A DNA stretch of 64,000 nucleotides from JBAZUK01 sp041661445 (GCA_041661445.1 JBAZUK010000001.1:558001-622000), one strand, 5' to 3'; counted from the stretch's first letter, positions 1 to 8,396 are shown. Numbers and translations are program-made. Notes: generated from the sequence alone by a model not told the origin.

Positions 1-1
1 A

Positions 2-856
2 GAAGATTCTTTAGATCAAATAATTAATATATATCAAAGCCCCTCATTTTTTGGCGGAGATCCTTTAATCATTCTTGGCGATATTGAGGAATTTTCTAAA
101 GATGATATTCAAAAATTAAACAATTACATAAAAGCTAACAATGTAAATCTGATTATCGGATGTCAAAATAAGCAGAGCGCTTCAATTTTATATAGCACAA
201 TTGAAAAAAATGGGGTCTTGTTAGATTTATCACAGGAAAAGATCTGGGAAAAAGAAAAAAGATTAACAAATTACGTTATTGAAAAATGCTCAAAGTTTAA
301 TAAAAGCATTTCATCATCTGTTGTAAGTTCTTTGCTTGAAAAAACTTCTTTGGATTTTGCAATTATTGAAGGGGAAGTTGAAAAACTAATTATCTATGTT
401 GGCGAAAAAAATATTATTGAGCTTGATGATGTAAATAGCATTTGTTATTCAAACTCGATGCAAACTATTTGGCAGATAGCTGATGACATGATTTGGGGAA
501 ATCTCAATTTTAATTCGGATAATATTGATTTAAATAATTTTCATTTATTGATTTCAGCAATCAGGTATCAGCTGCAGTTAGGTTATAAAATTGCTGAATT
601 GATGGAAAATAACAGATCGGATGAAATTCCAATTCTTTTTCCGAAAATTTATCCAAGAGCCTTAGAGAAGAAAAAAGAAATAGTATCTTTAAATGGGACT
701 GAATTTTACAAAGAAGCTTTAAAAGCTTTATTTGAAATGGATTATCTGTCCAAAAGTATAAATTTACATTTTTTATCCTTATTAGATATATTTAAAAGCA
801 AACTTATATATTTAGCATCATATGCCTCTGATCCTGCTTCCAAATCTTTTAGATGA
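2..856 (+). CDS. holA: DNA polymerase III subunit delta (partial, 5' end outside window)
   Basis: The reading frame is open from the first bases of the window, so the true start lies upstream; the TTG at 218 is not the real start. The visible part covers the end of the AAA+-like region (a PLIILGD strand, then a stretch around LIIGCQNK) and the helical clamp-loader domain with the family pattern of an IWQIADD helix and AIRYQLQLGYKIAEL. Delta opens the sliding clamp within the clamp-loader complex. The stop overlaps the next gene by 35 bases, so the two are probably co-transcribed. HolA sequences are divergent, so the call rests on overall pattern and on the neighbouring methyltransferase. Confidence 0.72.
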   Translation, partial: EDSLDQIINIYQSPSFFGGDPLIILGDIEEFSKDDIQKLNNYIKANNVNLIIGCQNKQSASILYSTIEKNGVLLDLSQEKIWEKEKRLTNYVIEKCSKFNKSISSSVVSSLLEKTSLDFAIIEGEVEKLIIYVGEKNIIELDDVNSICYSNSMQTIWQIADDMIWGNLNFNSDNIDLNNFHLLISAIRYQLQLGYKIAELMENNRSDEIPILFPKIYPRALEKKKEIVSLNGTEFYKEALKALFEMDYLSKSINLHFLSLLDIFKSKLIYLASYASDPASKSFR

Positions 857-1520
857 AAATCAAGATATTGATCTTTATTTTCCTCCAAAGTTAAAAACAA
901 TTATTGAGTCTTTAGAAGGCCTTATTGCCGAGAATGAAAAAAACGCAAGAAATTATCTATTTAGGTTTTTACAAAGGGAAGAAGCTAAAAAAATTAATTT
1001 AAAACTTTTAAATGAGCATACCAAGGAAAGTGAATTAAAAGAATTAATAGAATTGATTGCCAAAGGAAATTGGGGGATTATTTCCGATGCCGGATTGCCC
1101 TGCATTGCCGATCCCGGCGCAAATCTGGTTAAATATGCCAGGGCCAAAAATATCGAAGTTAAGGCCGTTTCCGGACCTTCTTCTATTTTTTTAGCATTGA
1201 TGCTCTCAGGTCTTAATGGACAGCAGTTTTCTTTTCATGGATATTTGCCAAGAGAAGAGGATGAGCTTAAAAAGAAGATCAAATTCTTAGAAAATGAGAC
1301 ATTGAAAAATAAAACCACTCAGATTTTTATAGAAGCGCCATATCGATCAGATAAACTTCTTAATATCTTAAGAAATACTTTAAAAGATGATTTTTATTTA
1401 TGCATTGCCATCAGCTTAACAGCAAAAGAAGAAAAAGTTATTACAAAAAAAATAAAGGAGTGGAAAGAGGATCCTTTAATAATTGGAAAAAATCCAACTG
1501 TTTTTTTATTTAATATCTAG
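822..1520 (+). CDS. RsmI-like SAM-dependent methyltransferase (tetrapyrrole methylase fold)
   Basis: This 232-residue protein has the COG0313 signatures: GIISDAGLPCIADPG near residues 84-98, SGPSSIFLALMLSGL, and FHGYLPRE. RsmI 2'-O-methylates C1402 of 16S rRNA. This protein belongs to the shorter form seen in Chlamydiota and Bacteroidota, with an N-terminus of the ILLPNLLDENQ...PPKL type instead of the E. coli start, so whether it has exactly the RsmI target is uncertain. The ATG at 822 lies inside holA, which suggests translational coupling; no clear Shine-Dalgarno is visible. Its stop overlaps the stop of the convergent hemW by a few bases. Confidence 0.85.
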   Translation: MPLILLPNLLDENQDIDLYFPPKLKTIIESLEGLIAENEKNARNYLFRFLQREEAKKINLKLLNEHTKESELKELIELIAKGNWGIISDAGLPCIADPGANLVKYARAKNIEVKAVSGPSSIFLALMLSGLNGQQFSFHGYLPREEDELKKKIKFLENETLKNKTTQIFIEAPYRSDKLLNILRNTLKDDFYLCIAISLTAKEEKVITKKIKEWKEDPLIIGKNPTVFLFNI

Positions 1521-2635
1521 ATTATCTCAGATGCAAGGGTGTCATAGAATAAAAGCCCATTTTTATTCATTTTAATGAAATTATTTTGAAATTCAACCAA
1601 AGAAGATTTTTTTAAGATACTAATAGTTTCTTGGGGGATTTTCCCGAATTTTTTTTCAAAGTCATTAATATCGACGCCCTTTATTATTCTTAAGTTTATA
1701 GCAAGAAGTTCATTGATATTATCCGGGTATAAAAGTTTTTCTTCAAAATCTATTGGGGATAAGCTGTCTTTTAATAACTCTAAATATTTTTTCAGATTGC
1801 AAATATTCCTGAATCTTTTACTTTCAAAATAACTGAAGGCAGATGGGCCGAATCCTAAAAAATCTCTGCCTTGCCAATAACCCAGATTATGAACAGAACT
1901 TAAGTTGTTTTTCGCAAAAGCCGATATTTCATATCTTTCAAATCCCATTTTTTCAAATTCTTCTATGGCGGAATTTAGTAATGAGAGGCTTAAGTTTTCA
2001 TCAGGTAAGAATTTTGACAGATTCTCTTTATTTTTATAAAATAAAGTATTTTCTTCGAATGTCAGATTATAAAGTGAAATATGAGTTATAGGAAGATTGG
2101 CTGTTTCGGCTAAAGTTTTTTTCCAGGAAAGCAGATCCTGATACATTATGTCATACATCAGATCAATTGATATATTCTTAATGCCATGATTATAAAAAAG
2201 ATCAATTACTTTTTTAGATTTTTTAGAATCATGTCTTCTTTGTAAAACTTTTAAAAGATCATCATCAAAAGATTGCGCTCCGATACTTACTCTATTGATT
2301 CCTAAACTCTTATATGCGCTTATTTTTTCTTCTGTAATGTCTTCCGGATTAATTTCGATTGTAATTTCAGACTTATCAAAAGGGATCTGTTTTAATATTT
2401 CATTTAGGCCCTTTATGCTAAGAAGCGAAGGAGTTCCTCCCCCAAAATAAATCGAGACAATATTTTTGGAGGAAATAACTTCTTTATAGAGGTTTATATG
2501 AAGTTTGATGGCTTCAATATATGCTTTTTCAAATTCATCTTTATAAAAAATCGAATAAAAATGGCAATAGGGGCATTTTTTTATACAGAAGGGGACATGA
2601 AAATATAAGCTGAGATCATTACCAGTTATCGGCAT
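1517..2635 (-). CDS. hemW: HemW-like radical SAM protein (heme chaperone, HemN family)
   Basis: A radical SAM CX3CX2C cluster motif lies at Cys17, Cys21 and Cys24, followed by YFGGGTPSLL (SAM binding), EINPEDIT, GINRVSIGAQSFDD and the HIS(L)YNLTFEE region. At 372 residues and with Phe rather than Cys two positions after the third cysteine, it fits HemW (a heme-binding chaperone) better than the oxygen-independent coproporphyrinogen oxidase HemN. The start codon sits 17 bases inside the end of the upstream small acidic gene, so they form a two-gene operon. The same pair order (CT052-CT053) is, to my knowledge, found in C. trachomatis. Confidence 0.85.
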   Translation of the reverse strand: MPITGNDLSLYFHVPFCIKKCPYCHFYSIFYKDEFEKAYIEAIKLHINLYKEVISSKNIVSIYFGGGTPSLLSIKGLNEILKQIPFDKSEITIEINPEDITEEKISAYKSLGINRVSIGAQSFDDDLLKVLQRRHDSKKSKKVIDLFYNHGIKNISIDLMYDIMYQDLLSWKKTLAETANLPITHISLYNLTFEENTLFYKNKENLSKFLPDENLSLSLLNSAIEEFEKMGFERYEISAFAKNNLSSVHNLGYWQGRDFLGFGPSAFSYFESKRFRNICNLKKYLELLKDSLSPIDFEEKLLYPDNINELLAINLRIIKGVDINDFEKKFGKIPQETISILKKSSLVEFQNNFIKMNKNGLLFYDTLASEII

Positions 2636-3062
2636 CAGGATCTTCTAGGATTCCTCTTTTCCATCTATTTTTATCGGAAAATGGATCTTCTTCTTCCTCT
2701 TCCTCTTCTTCACTTGCTACAATTTCAGTCACTTCTTCATGTTCAGAAGTATCAACTTCAAAAGTATCGGTTTCTTCTAATCCGATATCAGTGTCACCTA
2801 TATCGATATCAGGCAGGGTCTGAGGCTCAGGATAAATTTGTTTAGTAGGAGATTTTTTCGGGGTAACGTAGTCTTGCATGTCTCCGGTTTCTTTCATGAA
2901 ACGAAGCCTTTCTTTTTCTTCATCAATTTTTTGTTTTATTGCCCGCATCTCTTCTTTATGTTTTTCAAGATCTTTTTTAGGAACTAAGCCTAAATCCTGC
3001 CATTTTTCTAAATCTTGCATCTCGATTTCTAGCTTTTTTAATCTTTCACTTTTTAAATTCAT
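2619..3062 (-). CDS. Small acidic coiled-coil protein, CT053-like by position
   Basis: The 147-residue product has an N-terminal charged coiled coil (about 1-60, rich in Lys and Glu), a proline-containing linker, and a very acidic C-terminal half with a run of nine Glu just before EDPFSDKNRWKRG. It has no membrane segment or signal peptide. It is preceded by a GAGGA ribosome-binding site and overlaps hemW downstream. In C. trachomatis a small protein (CT053) occupies the same place beside hemN_1, and CT053 has been reported as a type III secretion substrate in a heterologous system; homology here is inferred from position and size, not from alignment. Function unknown. Confidence 0.7.
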   Translation of the reverse strand: MNLKSERLKKLEIEMQDLEKWQDLGLVPKKDLEKHKEEMRAIKQKIDEEKERLRFMKETGDMQDYVTPKKSPTKQIYPEPQTLPDIDIGDTDIGLEETDTFEVDTSEHEEVTEIVASEEEEEEEEDPFSDKNRWKRGILEDPDADNW

Positions 3063-3176
3063 TTTGCTTTTTCCTCAAAATATATAATTATTTAGTAGGG
3101 TATCGAAAAAATTACTTTTTAAAAAGTATTTTTTTTCATTGTTTGCGCCTAAAGTATTTTTTTTAAGTTTTTTCAT

Positions 3177-3208
3177 AAAAAAAAGCTATCATTTTTTTAT
3201 GATAGCTT
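3177..3208 (-). terminator. Intrinsic terminator of the 387-residue coiled-coil gene
   Basis: A perfect 10-bp inverted repeat (3183-3192 with 3199-3208, six-base loop) is followed, on the minus strand, by a run of eight T (A run 3177-3184 on the plus strand). It starts 32 bases after the stop of the 3240-4403 gene. Confidence 0.85.
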
Positions 3209-3239
3209 CATTAATACATATTCTTTTATAAAAAATATT

Positions 3240-4403
3240 TTAAGAATTTCTTTGAAGAGCTCGTAATTCCTTAAGTTTTTCTTCTCTATTGAGTTTCAGC
3301 TCAGTAAATTTTTCTTGGGATCGATCAATCCTTGAGATTTGGTCTTTTATAGAATGCTCCAAACTCTTAATATACGGAATGTTCACATTTTTTTTAGAAA
3401 AACTCTCTGGATTTTGAAGTATAACATCAGCACTATATAAGGCCAGTCTAAGCTCTTCAAAATCTTTATCTGTTAACTCTTTAAAAAACCAGCTTGATTC
3501 AATTTTTTCTCTAGCTTGTTCTAAGTGCCCTAGTAAGAAGTTTAATTTTTCAAGTTCAAGGTCGATTTCTTTGACTTCTTTCTGATATTGCTCGATCAAA
3601 CGATTCTGCTTTGCAATCTCACTGGCAAGGAGTGTTTTACGGGCTTCTTTTGGATTTCTAGGAGAATTTTTGGGAACGGGAGCTTGTTGTCTAAGTTTTT
3701 CTATTTCAGATTCTTCCTGAATTGCTTTTTCTGATTTTTCCCATACAAATACCGATTTTACAGCGGTTGAAACTTTATTAGTCATATCATAAAAAAATGA
3801 ACCCCATGACTGCATTATTCTAGTTATAGAAAAATCTGGGCAAAATTCTTCATATTTTAAATTAACTTCCTTCCATTTTGTTTCTAAAGCCAAAGTCAAT
3901 TTTAGGATTACATTAAACTTTTCTTTGTATTTGTTAGTATCTTCATCAAAACCGTATGCAGAGGCTCTCTCGGTGATTTTTTTTGCTAGGGAAATTGTCT
4001 TTTCTAGAAGAGTTCCGATGTCTTTCTGCATTTTCACAAAAGTTGGTTTCTTTGCTCTTGCTTTTGTTATATCAAATTTATCAGGTGCGAATAAGTCGGC
4101 TATTTCATCTAGCTCTTTTTTATTTTCAGCAAGACAGTCTTGTAATCGATTAAACATTTCATTGATAGATCCCGAGTTTTTTGCGTCAAAATCAGCTTGT
4201 ATCAATATTTTTTCTTCCGCTGATTTATTTTGAGATACATCAAAACGTTGTAATAAAATTTTATTTGCCAAAGCTTGGACTTGATCATCAATTTCCTCGG
4301 CAGCATCTATAAAAAGTTCTGGAGTTTCTTCTGCCCGAATTTCATCCCATTGAAATTCTCCATCTAAGATATAAGCTAAATATTTTTTTGGTTCGACTGA
4401 CAT
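3240..4403 (-). CDS. Coiled-coil protein of unknown function
   Basis: I do not recognise this 387-residue protein. It is hydrophilic with several heptad-rich stretches, notably about 250-295 (starting ASEIAKQNRLIEQ) and 340-385. There is one weakly hydrophobic segment near 195-220 (SWGSFFYDMTNKVSTAVKSVF) and no signal peptide. A strong AAGGAG ribosome-binding site precedes the ATG, and a clear terminator follows the stop. Its first ~130 bases and ribosome-binding site recur as a decayed fragment at 6340-6471, so this gene or a relative has taken part in local rearrangement. The length and coiled-coil nature would suit a secreted effector, but nothing in the sequence proves that. Confidence 0.7.
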   Translation of the reverse strand: MSVEPKKYLAYILDGEFQWDEIRAEETPELFIDAAEEIDDQVQALANKILLQRFDVSQNKSAEEKILIQADFDAKNSGSINEMFNRLQDCLAENKKELDEIADLFAPDKFDITKARAKKPTFVKMQKDIGTLLEKTISLAKKITERASAYGFDEDTNKYKEKFNVILKLTLALETKWKEVNLKYEEFCPDFSITRIMQSWGSFFYDMTNKVSTAVKSVFVWEKSEKAIQEESEIEKLRQQAPVPKNSPRNPKEARKTLLASEIAKQNRLIEQYQKEVKEIDLELEKLNFLLGHLEQAREKIESSWFFKELTDKDFEELRLALYSADVILQNPESFSKKNVNIPYIKSLEHSIKDQISRIDRSQEKFTELKLNREEKLKELRALQRNS

Positions 4404-4716
4404 TATACTAACTCCTTAATAAATATTTTTTTATTATTAATATGATTTTTGTATTTTTAATAATGTTATTATATATTAAAAAATAATAATTATCAATTAA
4501 TAATAATTAATGTTTAAAATAATGATATTAATTATATTGTTCGTGACACTGACTTAATAAAAAACATCTGAATAAGTGTAAAAAAAATGGTAATAAGAAA
4601 GGTAGATTTTCTGGAATTTACTGAAGCTTAAGTATTTATTAATAAATTTTTTAAGAATTAAAGCAGAAGAGATGAATCAAAGCCTTATTGTAACGTAAGG
4701 CTTTGATAATAAGTAA
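4404..4716. other. Intergenic region, A+T-rich
   Basis: About 310 bases without a gene. It should carry the promoter of the coiled-coil gene on the minus strand, and it contains the hairpin at 4676-4707. I see nothing else in it. Confidence 0.5.
4676..4707 (-). terminator. Hairpin at the end of the ferredoxin/DUF1858 operon
   Basis: A perfect 12-bp inverted repeat (4676-4687 with 4696-4707, eight-base loop) begins 10 bases past the DUF1858 stop codon. There is no T run on either side, so it may be a weak terminator or an mRNA 3'-end stabiliser. Confidence 0.5.
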
Positions 4717-4938
4717 TTAATCGGAAATAACTGAATTTAAGCTATTTATTATGGTTGAAATTTCCTGAGAGGTTTTGCCATGAGCTTGTAAACCCTGTTC
4801 TAGGGTCTCATATTGTGCTAGGGCGCATCCGATGCATCCAAGCCCTGCTGACATTAAAACATCAGCTAATTCCTCACGTTTATTTGGAAATTTATAGAAA
4901 ATTTCCTGAATAGCCATATCTTTTGTTATTTTATTCAT
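4717..4938 (-). CDS. DUF1858 / hybrid-cluster-protein-associated redox disulfide protein
   Basis: This 73-residue protein matches the DUF1858 (TIGR03980) pattern: an N-terminal KDMAIQEIFYKFPN segment, then GLGCIGCALAQYETLEQGLQAHG with a CxxC pair at Cys35/Cys38, then a short helix. The family is common in anaerobes, often near hybrid cluster protein or other redox genes; its biochemical role is not firmly known. It starts 8 bases after the ferredoxin stop, so the two are one operon. The pairing suggests a thiol/iron-sulfur redox function. Confidence 0.85.
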   Translation of the reverse strand: MNKITKDMAIQEIFYKFPNKREELADVLMSAGLGCIGCALAQYETLEQGLQAHGKTSQEISTIINSLNSVISD

Positions 4939-4946
4939 TCTATACC

Positions 4947-5210
4947 CTAAAATTTGATTTTAACTGTGCCACTTTTGATTTTACATTGACATGCCAATCT
5001 TTCGGTTTGCATTTCGCCAAGAAAATCTTTTTCCTGCTGAGTGAAGTCCGATAGATTATGCATCCCTTCAACCACCTCAATAATACATGAACCGCAAACC
5101 CCTTCAGAGCATGCAAAAGGAATCCCGGCCTGCTCACAGGCTTCCTTTATCTCATCACCGTCTTCAATCTCGGCTATTTCATTGGTATTCACAAAAATTA
5201 ATTTTGCCAT
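4947..5210 (-). CDS. fdx: [2Fe-2S] ferredoxin, plant/adrenodoxin-like
   Basis: In 87 residues the protein has the cluster ligands Cys34-x4-Cys39-x2-Cys42 and a fourth at Cys74 (Cys76 is the alternative), in the order typical of [2Fe-2S] ferredoxins (ACSEGVCGSC ... LACQC). It would carry single electrons in the cytoplasm. An AGGAG lies about 12 bases before the ATG, which is a rather long spacing. C. trachomatis has a comparable ferredoxin (CT059). Its partner in this operon is the DUF1858 redox protein. Confidence 0.9.
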   Translation of the reverse strand: MAKLIFVNTNEIAEIEDGDEIKEACEQAGIPFACSEGVCGSCIIEVVEGMHNLSDFTQQEKDFLGEMQTERLACQCKIKSGTVKIKF

Positions 5211-5281
5211 AATATTTATTTTCTCCTAAATTATTCAAATAATTAAAAAGTATTTTTTAAATCCTTTTTTTTAGCAAGAAA

Positions 5282-5467
5282 TTAAAATGAATAAGACGAT
5301 TTTTTTTTGTTTAGGATCGTCTCTTGTGCAGTGCTTTTTAAGGTTTCGATTCCTCTTTGAAAGCCGCATTCGATCAATAGTTTATTTAATTGATCTATTT
5401 CAGTTTCAGCTTGGTCTAATTTGCTCTCCAGTTTAGCGATTTTGTTTAATAGTTTTTTTATGTCCAT
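5282..5467 (-). CDS. Small coiled-coil protein, conserved chlamydial type
   Basis: The 61-residue product is a short heptad-containing helix (about 1-33, KLLNKIAKLESKLDQAE) followed by LIECGFQRGIETLKSTAQE. The second part resembles a motif I associate with small chlamydial proteins (GF-x-GG-ie-tlK-x-tA). No Shine-Dalgarno is visible upstream of the ATG, only a T/A tract. Composition and motif favour a real gene over chance. Function unknown. Confidence 0.55.
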   Translation of the reverse strand: MDIKKLLNKIAKLESKLDQAETEIDQLNKLLIECGFQRGIETLKSTAQETILNKKKSSYSF

Positions 5468-5627
5468 AATTTTTTTTTAAATGTATATATAAATTAGTTT
5501 TGAAGTTAATAAACTAAATTAGTTTTTATAATGTTGAAATGATGTTTTGTATTTCTATTATTTCTATTTATATTTTAGTCGTATTTTATATTAATTACAA
5601 ATCATAATTGTTTTAAGTTTCTTCTAT

Positions 5628-6300
5628 GAAAAATTAAAAATATTTTAGCTAATTTAAAAAAAAATAAATGATTTTTCTTTATTAATATTTCATAGTAAAA
5701 TTTTAGTTATTTATGACTTTAATTTAATTATATTTAATTACGATATTTGTTGAATTTATTAATTATATTACATAAAATGTTATCAAACTTAAAATAAACA
5801 TTGATTAAAAGTTAAATTAAATTAAATTTTTTTTAACCCTTAGGGAGAGGACATGAAAATTAATATTTTTGGAAATAAAAAAGTTGCTGAGGGGGTTGTT
5901 GAAGCATCTTTAGCTCGAATTTCGCAAAGTGAAAGTAAAGTTACAAGAAAGATAAATTATTCTAAAGAAAATTTACCTAGAATAGCATATAGAGTTGCTC
6001 TGTCAGGTGCAGTTATCTTATTAGGATGCGGTATTGGATTGTCGTCTACAGCATTATTGGCAACTGGCGCAACATTGGCTGGTGCTGGAATATTAGGTGC
6101 GTCTGTTTATGAATACAAAAAAATATCTTTAATAGAGGCTCATGTTAATGAATTTTGTAAAGCTGCAAAAAAATTTAAAAAGTCTATTTCAAAAGATGAA
6201 ATTTCTACAAAAGATGAAATTTTTACAAACTGTGAAAGATTTATCGAAATAAAAGAACAGGTAAAAGAAGATATATTTTTTCTAGATCGTGTTAACAAAA
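5628..6300 (+). repeat. Tandem direct repeat, copy A (leader plus 5' half of membrane-protein gene)
   Basis: About 225 bases of leader and the first ~450 bases of coding sequence are nearly identical to 6641-7370. The leaders differ by scattered single changes and both end in the same T8 tract and GGGAG(A/G)GGACATG start. Inside the gene, copy A lacks 57 bases (19 codons) that copy B has after GVVE. Similarity fades toward 6300. Confidence 0.9.
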
Positions 6301-6353
6301 TGGTTGTAATAGAAATTTATATACAAGCCCTTGGTTTTATTTTTCGTCCCTGA
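5853..6353 (+). pseudogene. Truncated copy of the 481-residue Inc-like membrane protein
   Basis: The first ~110 residues match the downstream gene at 6865 closely, including the double hydrophobic segment (IAYRVALSGAVILLGCGIGL ... LATGATLAGAGILGASVYEY), apart from a 19-residue deletion after residue 15. After about residue 120 similarity weakens, and the frame then runs into a foreign tail (ending ALGFIFRP) beside a decayed piece of another gene. The result is 166 residues with no coiled-coil region and no C-terminal hydrophobic segment. A strong GGGAGAGG ribosome-binding site remains. It could still be expressed as a short two-helix membrane protein, so 'truncated paralogue' is also fair. 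Confidence 0.65.
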
Positions 6354-6471
6354 TTTTATCTATTTCATCTGTTGCATAAAAAACGCATCCGGAGTTTCGT
6401 CTGCCTGAATTTTTTCCATTGAAATTCTTCATCTAAGATATATGGTAAATATTTTTTGGTTCGATTGACAT
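6340..6471 (-). pseudogene. Decayed 5' fragment of the 387-residue coiled-coil gene
   Basis: On the minus strand this reads as a mutated copy of the start of the gene at 3240-4403: ribosome-binding site AGGAGTTA, MSIEPKN, then after a frameshift YLPYILDEEFQW against YLAYILDGEFQW in the intact gene. Similarity runs from the ribosome-binding site (about 6484) back to roughly 6340. An in-frame stop and at least one frameshift make it non-functional. It has the same orientation as the intact gene 2 kb away and lies directly beside an IS remnant. Confidence 0.8.
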
Positions 6472-6488
6472 TATATTAACTCCTCTCT

Positions 6489-6596
6489 GTAGGCGACAAA
6501 ACTTATTTTTAAATAGCATGGTTTTCTCTCATCAGACACTTTAGCAACCTTAAAAAGTCATCAAATTTTCTGTAAATCTTAAAAAATACTGAACTT
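6489..6596 (-). mobile_element. IS4-family element remnant (3' end), copy 1
   Basis: About 108 bases are closely similar to 28405-28514. On the minus strand both encode the end of an IS4-type transposase (RKFDDFLRLL-CL) and then a shared outer end around GTAGGCGACAAAACTT. Only the 3' end of the element remains. It lies between the decayed gene fragment and the second tandem copy, so it marks the likely rearrangement point. Confidence 0.75.
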
Positions 6597-6640
6597 TCTT
6601 ATAGCTTATAGATTACATTAAAATACTGATGTACAGAGTC

Positions 6641-7370
6641 GAAAAATTAAAAATTTTTTAGCTGATTTAAAAAAAAATAGATGTTTTTTTTATTAATATT
6701 TCATAGTAAAATTTTAGTTATTTATAACTTTAATTTTAATTATATTTAATTACGATATTTGTTGAATTTATTAATTATATTACATAAAATATTATCAAAC
6801 TTAAAATAAACATTGATTAAAAGTTAAATTAAATTAAATTTTTTTTAACCCTTAGGGAGGGGACATGAAAATTAATATTTTTGGAAATAAAAAAGTTGCT
6901 GAGGGGGTTGTTGAAGAAAAAAAAGTAAACGAAGCTCCTGTTGCAAAAAAAGAAGTTACTCAAGTTGCTCAAGCATCTTTAGCTCGAATTCCGCAAAGCG
7001 AAAGTAAAGTTACAAAAGTGATAAATTATTCTAAAGAAAATTTACCTAGAATAGCATATACAGTTGCTTTGTCAGCTGCAGTTATCTTATTGGGATGCGG
7101 TATTGGATTGTCATCTACAGCATTATTGGCAACTGGCGCAACATTAGCTGGTGCTGGAATATTAGGTGCGTCTGCTTATGAATACAAAAAAGCACATTTA
7201 ATAGATGCTCATGCTAAAGAATTGTATGAAGCTGCAAAAGAATTGAATAAATCAGTTGCAAATGGTGAACGTTTAACCGCAAATGAAAGATTTGCTAACG
7301 CAAAAAAACAGATAGAAGAAGATCTAGTTTCACTAGCTCCTGCTAATAGAGATGCATTTGTCAAAAGATT
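6641..7370 (+). repeat. Tandem direct repeat, copy B
   Basis: Partner of 5628-6300; see there. This copy carries the intact gene, including the 57 bases missing from copy A. Its start lies about 45 bases after the IS remnant. Confidence 0.9.
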
Positions 7371-8310
7371 AGTTTCTGCTGCTAAAAATGATCCTGATCT
7401 AAGAATCTCCCTTGATGATAGAAGATTTGGAATTGAAGGACATCCAGGCGTTAGTTACAACGCATTTGTCTTATCTATTGTAAATGCAAAATTAGCTGAA
7501 ATCGCAAAAGCTTATGACAAAGAATTAAAAGCTATAGCTGAGCCGTTTGTTAGAGAAATCAAAGAAGATATTCAAAATTCAAAGAAAATTCAATCTGAAA
7601 TGAATAAAAAAGCTTATGAACTTGCTAGTAAAGCTGAATATAAAATATTAGCTAAAGAACGTAATGTTGTACTATCAGACTTACAAGCAGAAATTAAAAA
7701 TCAATTAGGCGAAGGCTATGTCAGAAGAGAAATTAAAAATTTAACAGCTCTTATGACAACTAATACTTATGCTTTTTGGCCTCAAGTTGAAGCTTTCAGA
7801 AGTATAGCTAGAAAAGATTTTGATAAAAAATTTAAAGAACAAAATCAAAACCTTAAAGATCTTGAAGCTCAAATTAAAGCTTTGGAAGATTCTGAAAAAG
7901 CATTAGAAAAACAAAAAGTAAACTTAAGAGAAATTGTCAGAGACTTAAATAATGCTGGTGACAAAATAGAAGAAGCTTATCGGAAGATTGCTGACATTGA
8001 TGCTAAGAAAGCTGAAATCAATGAAAATAAAAATGCTATTAATAAACAAATCTCCGATTTGAGAACTGAATTAGCTCATATAGAACTAAAAATAGCAGCA
8101 GATTATTTAGCTGATCTAAATGCCAGAAGAGCAGTGTTAGCTAAATTGGTTGGTGAGGAAGTAACAAATATAAACGATCTTCCCGCATATCCAACAGTTT
8201 CAGACAAAGCAAAATATTGGGCTCCTAGAGTTGCAGGAGTTGCAGGTGGTGTTGTAGCTGCAGCATCTTATTATTTTGGATTGTCCAATTTAATGGGATC
8301 TTCAAACTAA
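6865..8310 (+). CDS. Inc-like membrane protein with long coiled coil
   Basis: I recognise the architecture but not the gene. Of 481 residues, about 1-65 are polar; 65-110 hold two closely spaced hydrophobic helices (VALSAAVILLGCGIGL and LLATGATLAGAGILG), the bilobed pattern of chlamydial inclusion-membrane proteins. Residues 115-430 are helical and charged, with strong coiled coil near 320-425, and the C-terminus holds another hydrophobic stretch (RVAGVAGGVVAAASYYFGL). There is no cleavable signal peptide. GGGAGGGG stands six bases before the ATG, and a textbook terminator follows. A truncated tandem copy precedes it. IncA-type proteins combine such hydrophobic pairs and coiled coils to tether membranes; that role is only an inference here. 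Confidence 0.8.
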   Translation: MKINIFGNKKVAEGVVEEKKVNEAPVAKKEVTQVAQASLARIPQSESKVTKVINYSKENLPRIAYTVALSAAVILLGCGIGLSSTALLATGATLAGAGILGASAYEYKKAHLIDAHAKELYEAAKELNKSVANGERLTANERFANAKKQIEEDLVSLAPANRDAFVKRLVSAAKNDPDLRISLDDRRFGIEGHPGVSYNAFVLSIVNAKLAEIAKAYDKELKAIAEPFVREIKEDIQNSKKIQSEMNKKAYELASKAEYKILAKERNVVLSDLQAEIKNQLGEGYVRREIKNLTALMTTNTYAFWPQVEAFRSIARKDFDKKFKEQNQNLKDLEAQIKALEDSEKALEKQKVNLREIVRDLNNAGDKIEEAYRKIADIDAKKAEINENKNAINKQISDLRTELAHIELKIAADYLADLNARRAVLAKLVGEEVTNINDLPAYPTVSDKAKYWAPRVAGVAGGVVAAASYYFGLSNLMGSSN

Positions 8311-8351
8311 AGGTAAATTAACCTTAAGTTTAGAAAAAAAATAAAAATACG

Positions 8352-8384
8352 AAAAACCCCTAATGAAAATTAGGGGTTTTTTTT
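8352..8384 (+). terminator. Intrinsic terminator of the 481-residue gene
   Basis: A perfect 12-bp stem (8353-8364 with 8369-8380) with a GAAA tetraloop ends in a run of eight T (8377-8384), 42 bases after the stop codon. Confidence 0.95.
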
Positions 8385-8396
8385 GTACCTCTAAGG

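Noticed and set aside
4940..5137. 65-residue frame on the minus strand
   Set aside because: It overlaps the ferredoxin gene in another frame; the ferredoxin has clear cluster ligands and this frame has no motif.
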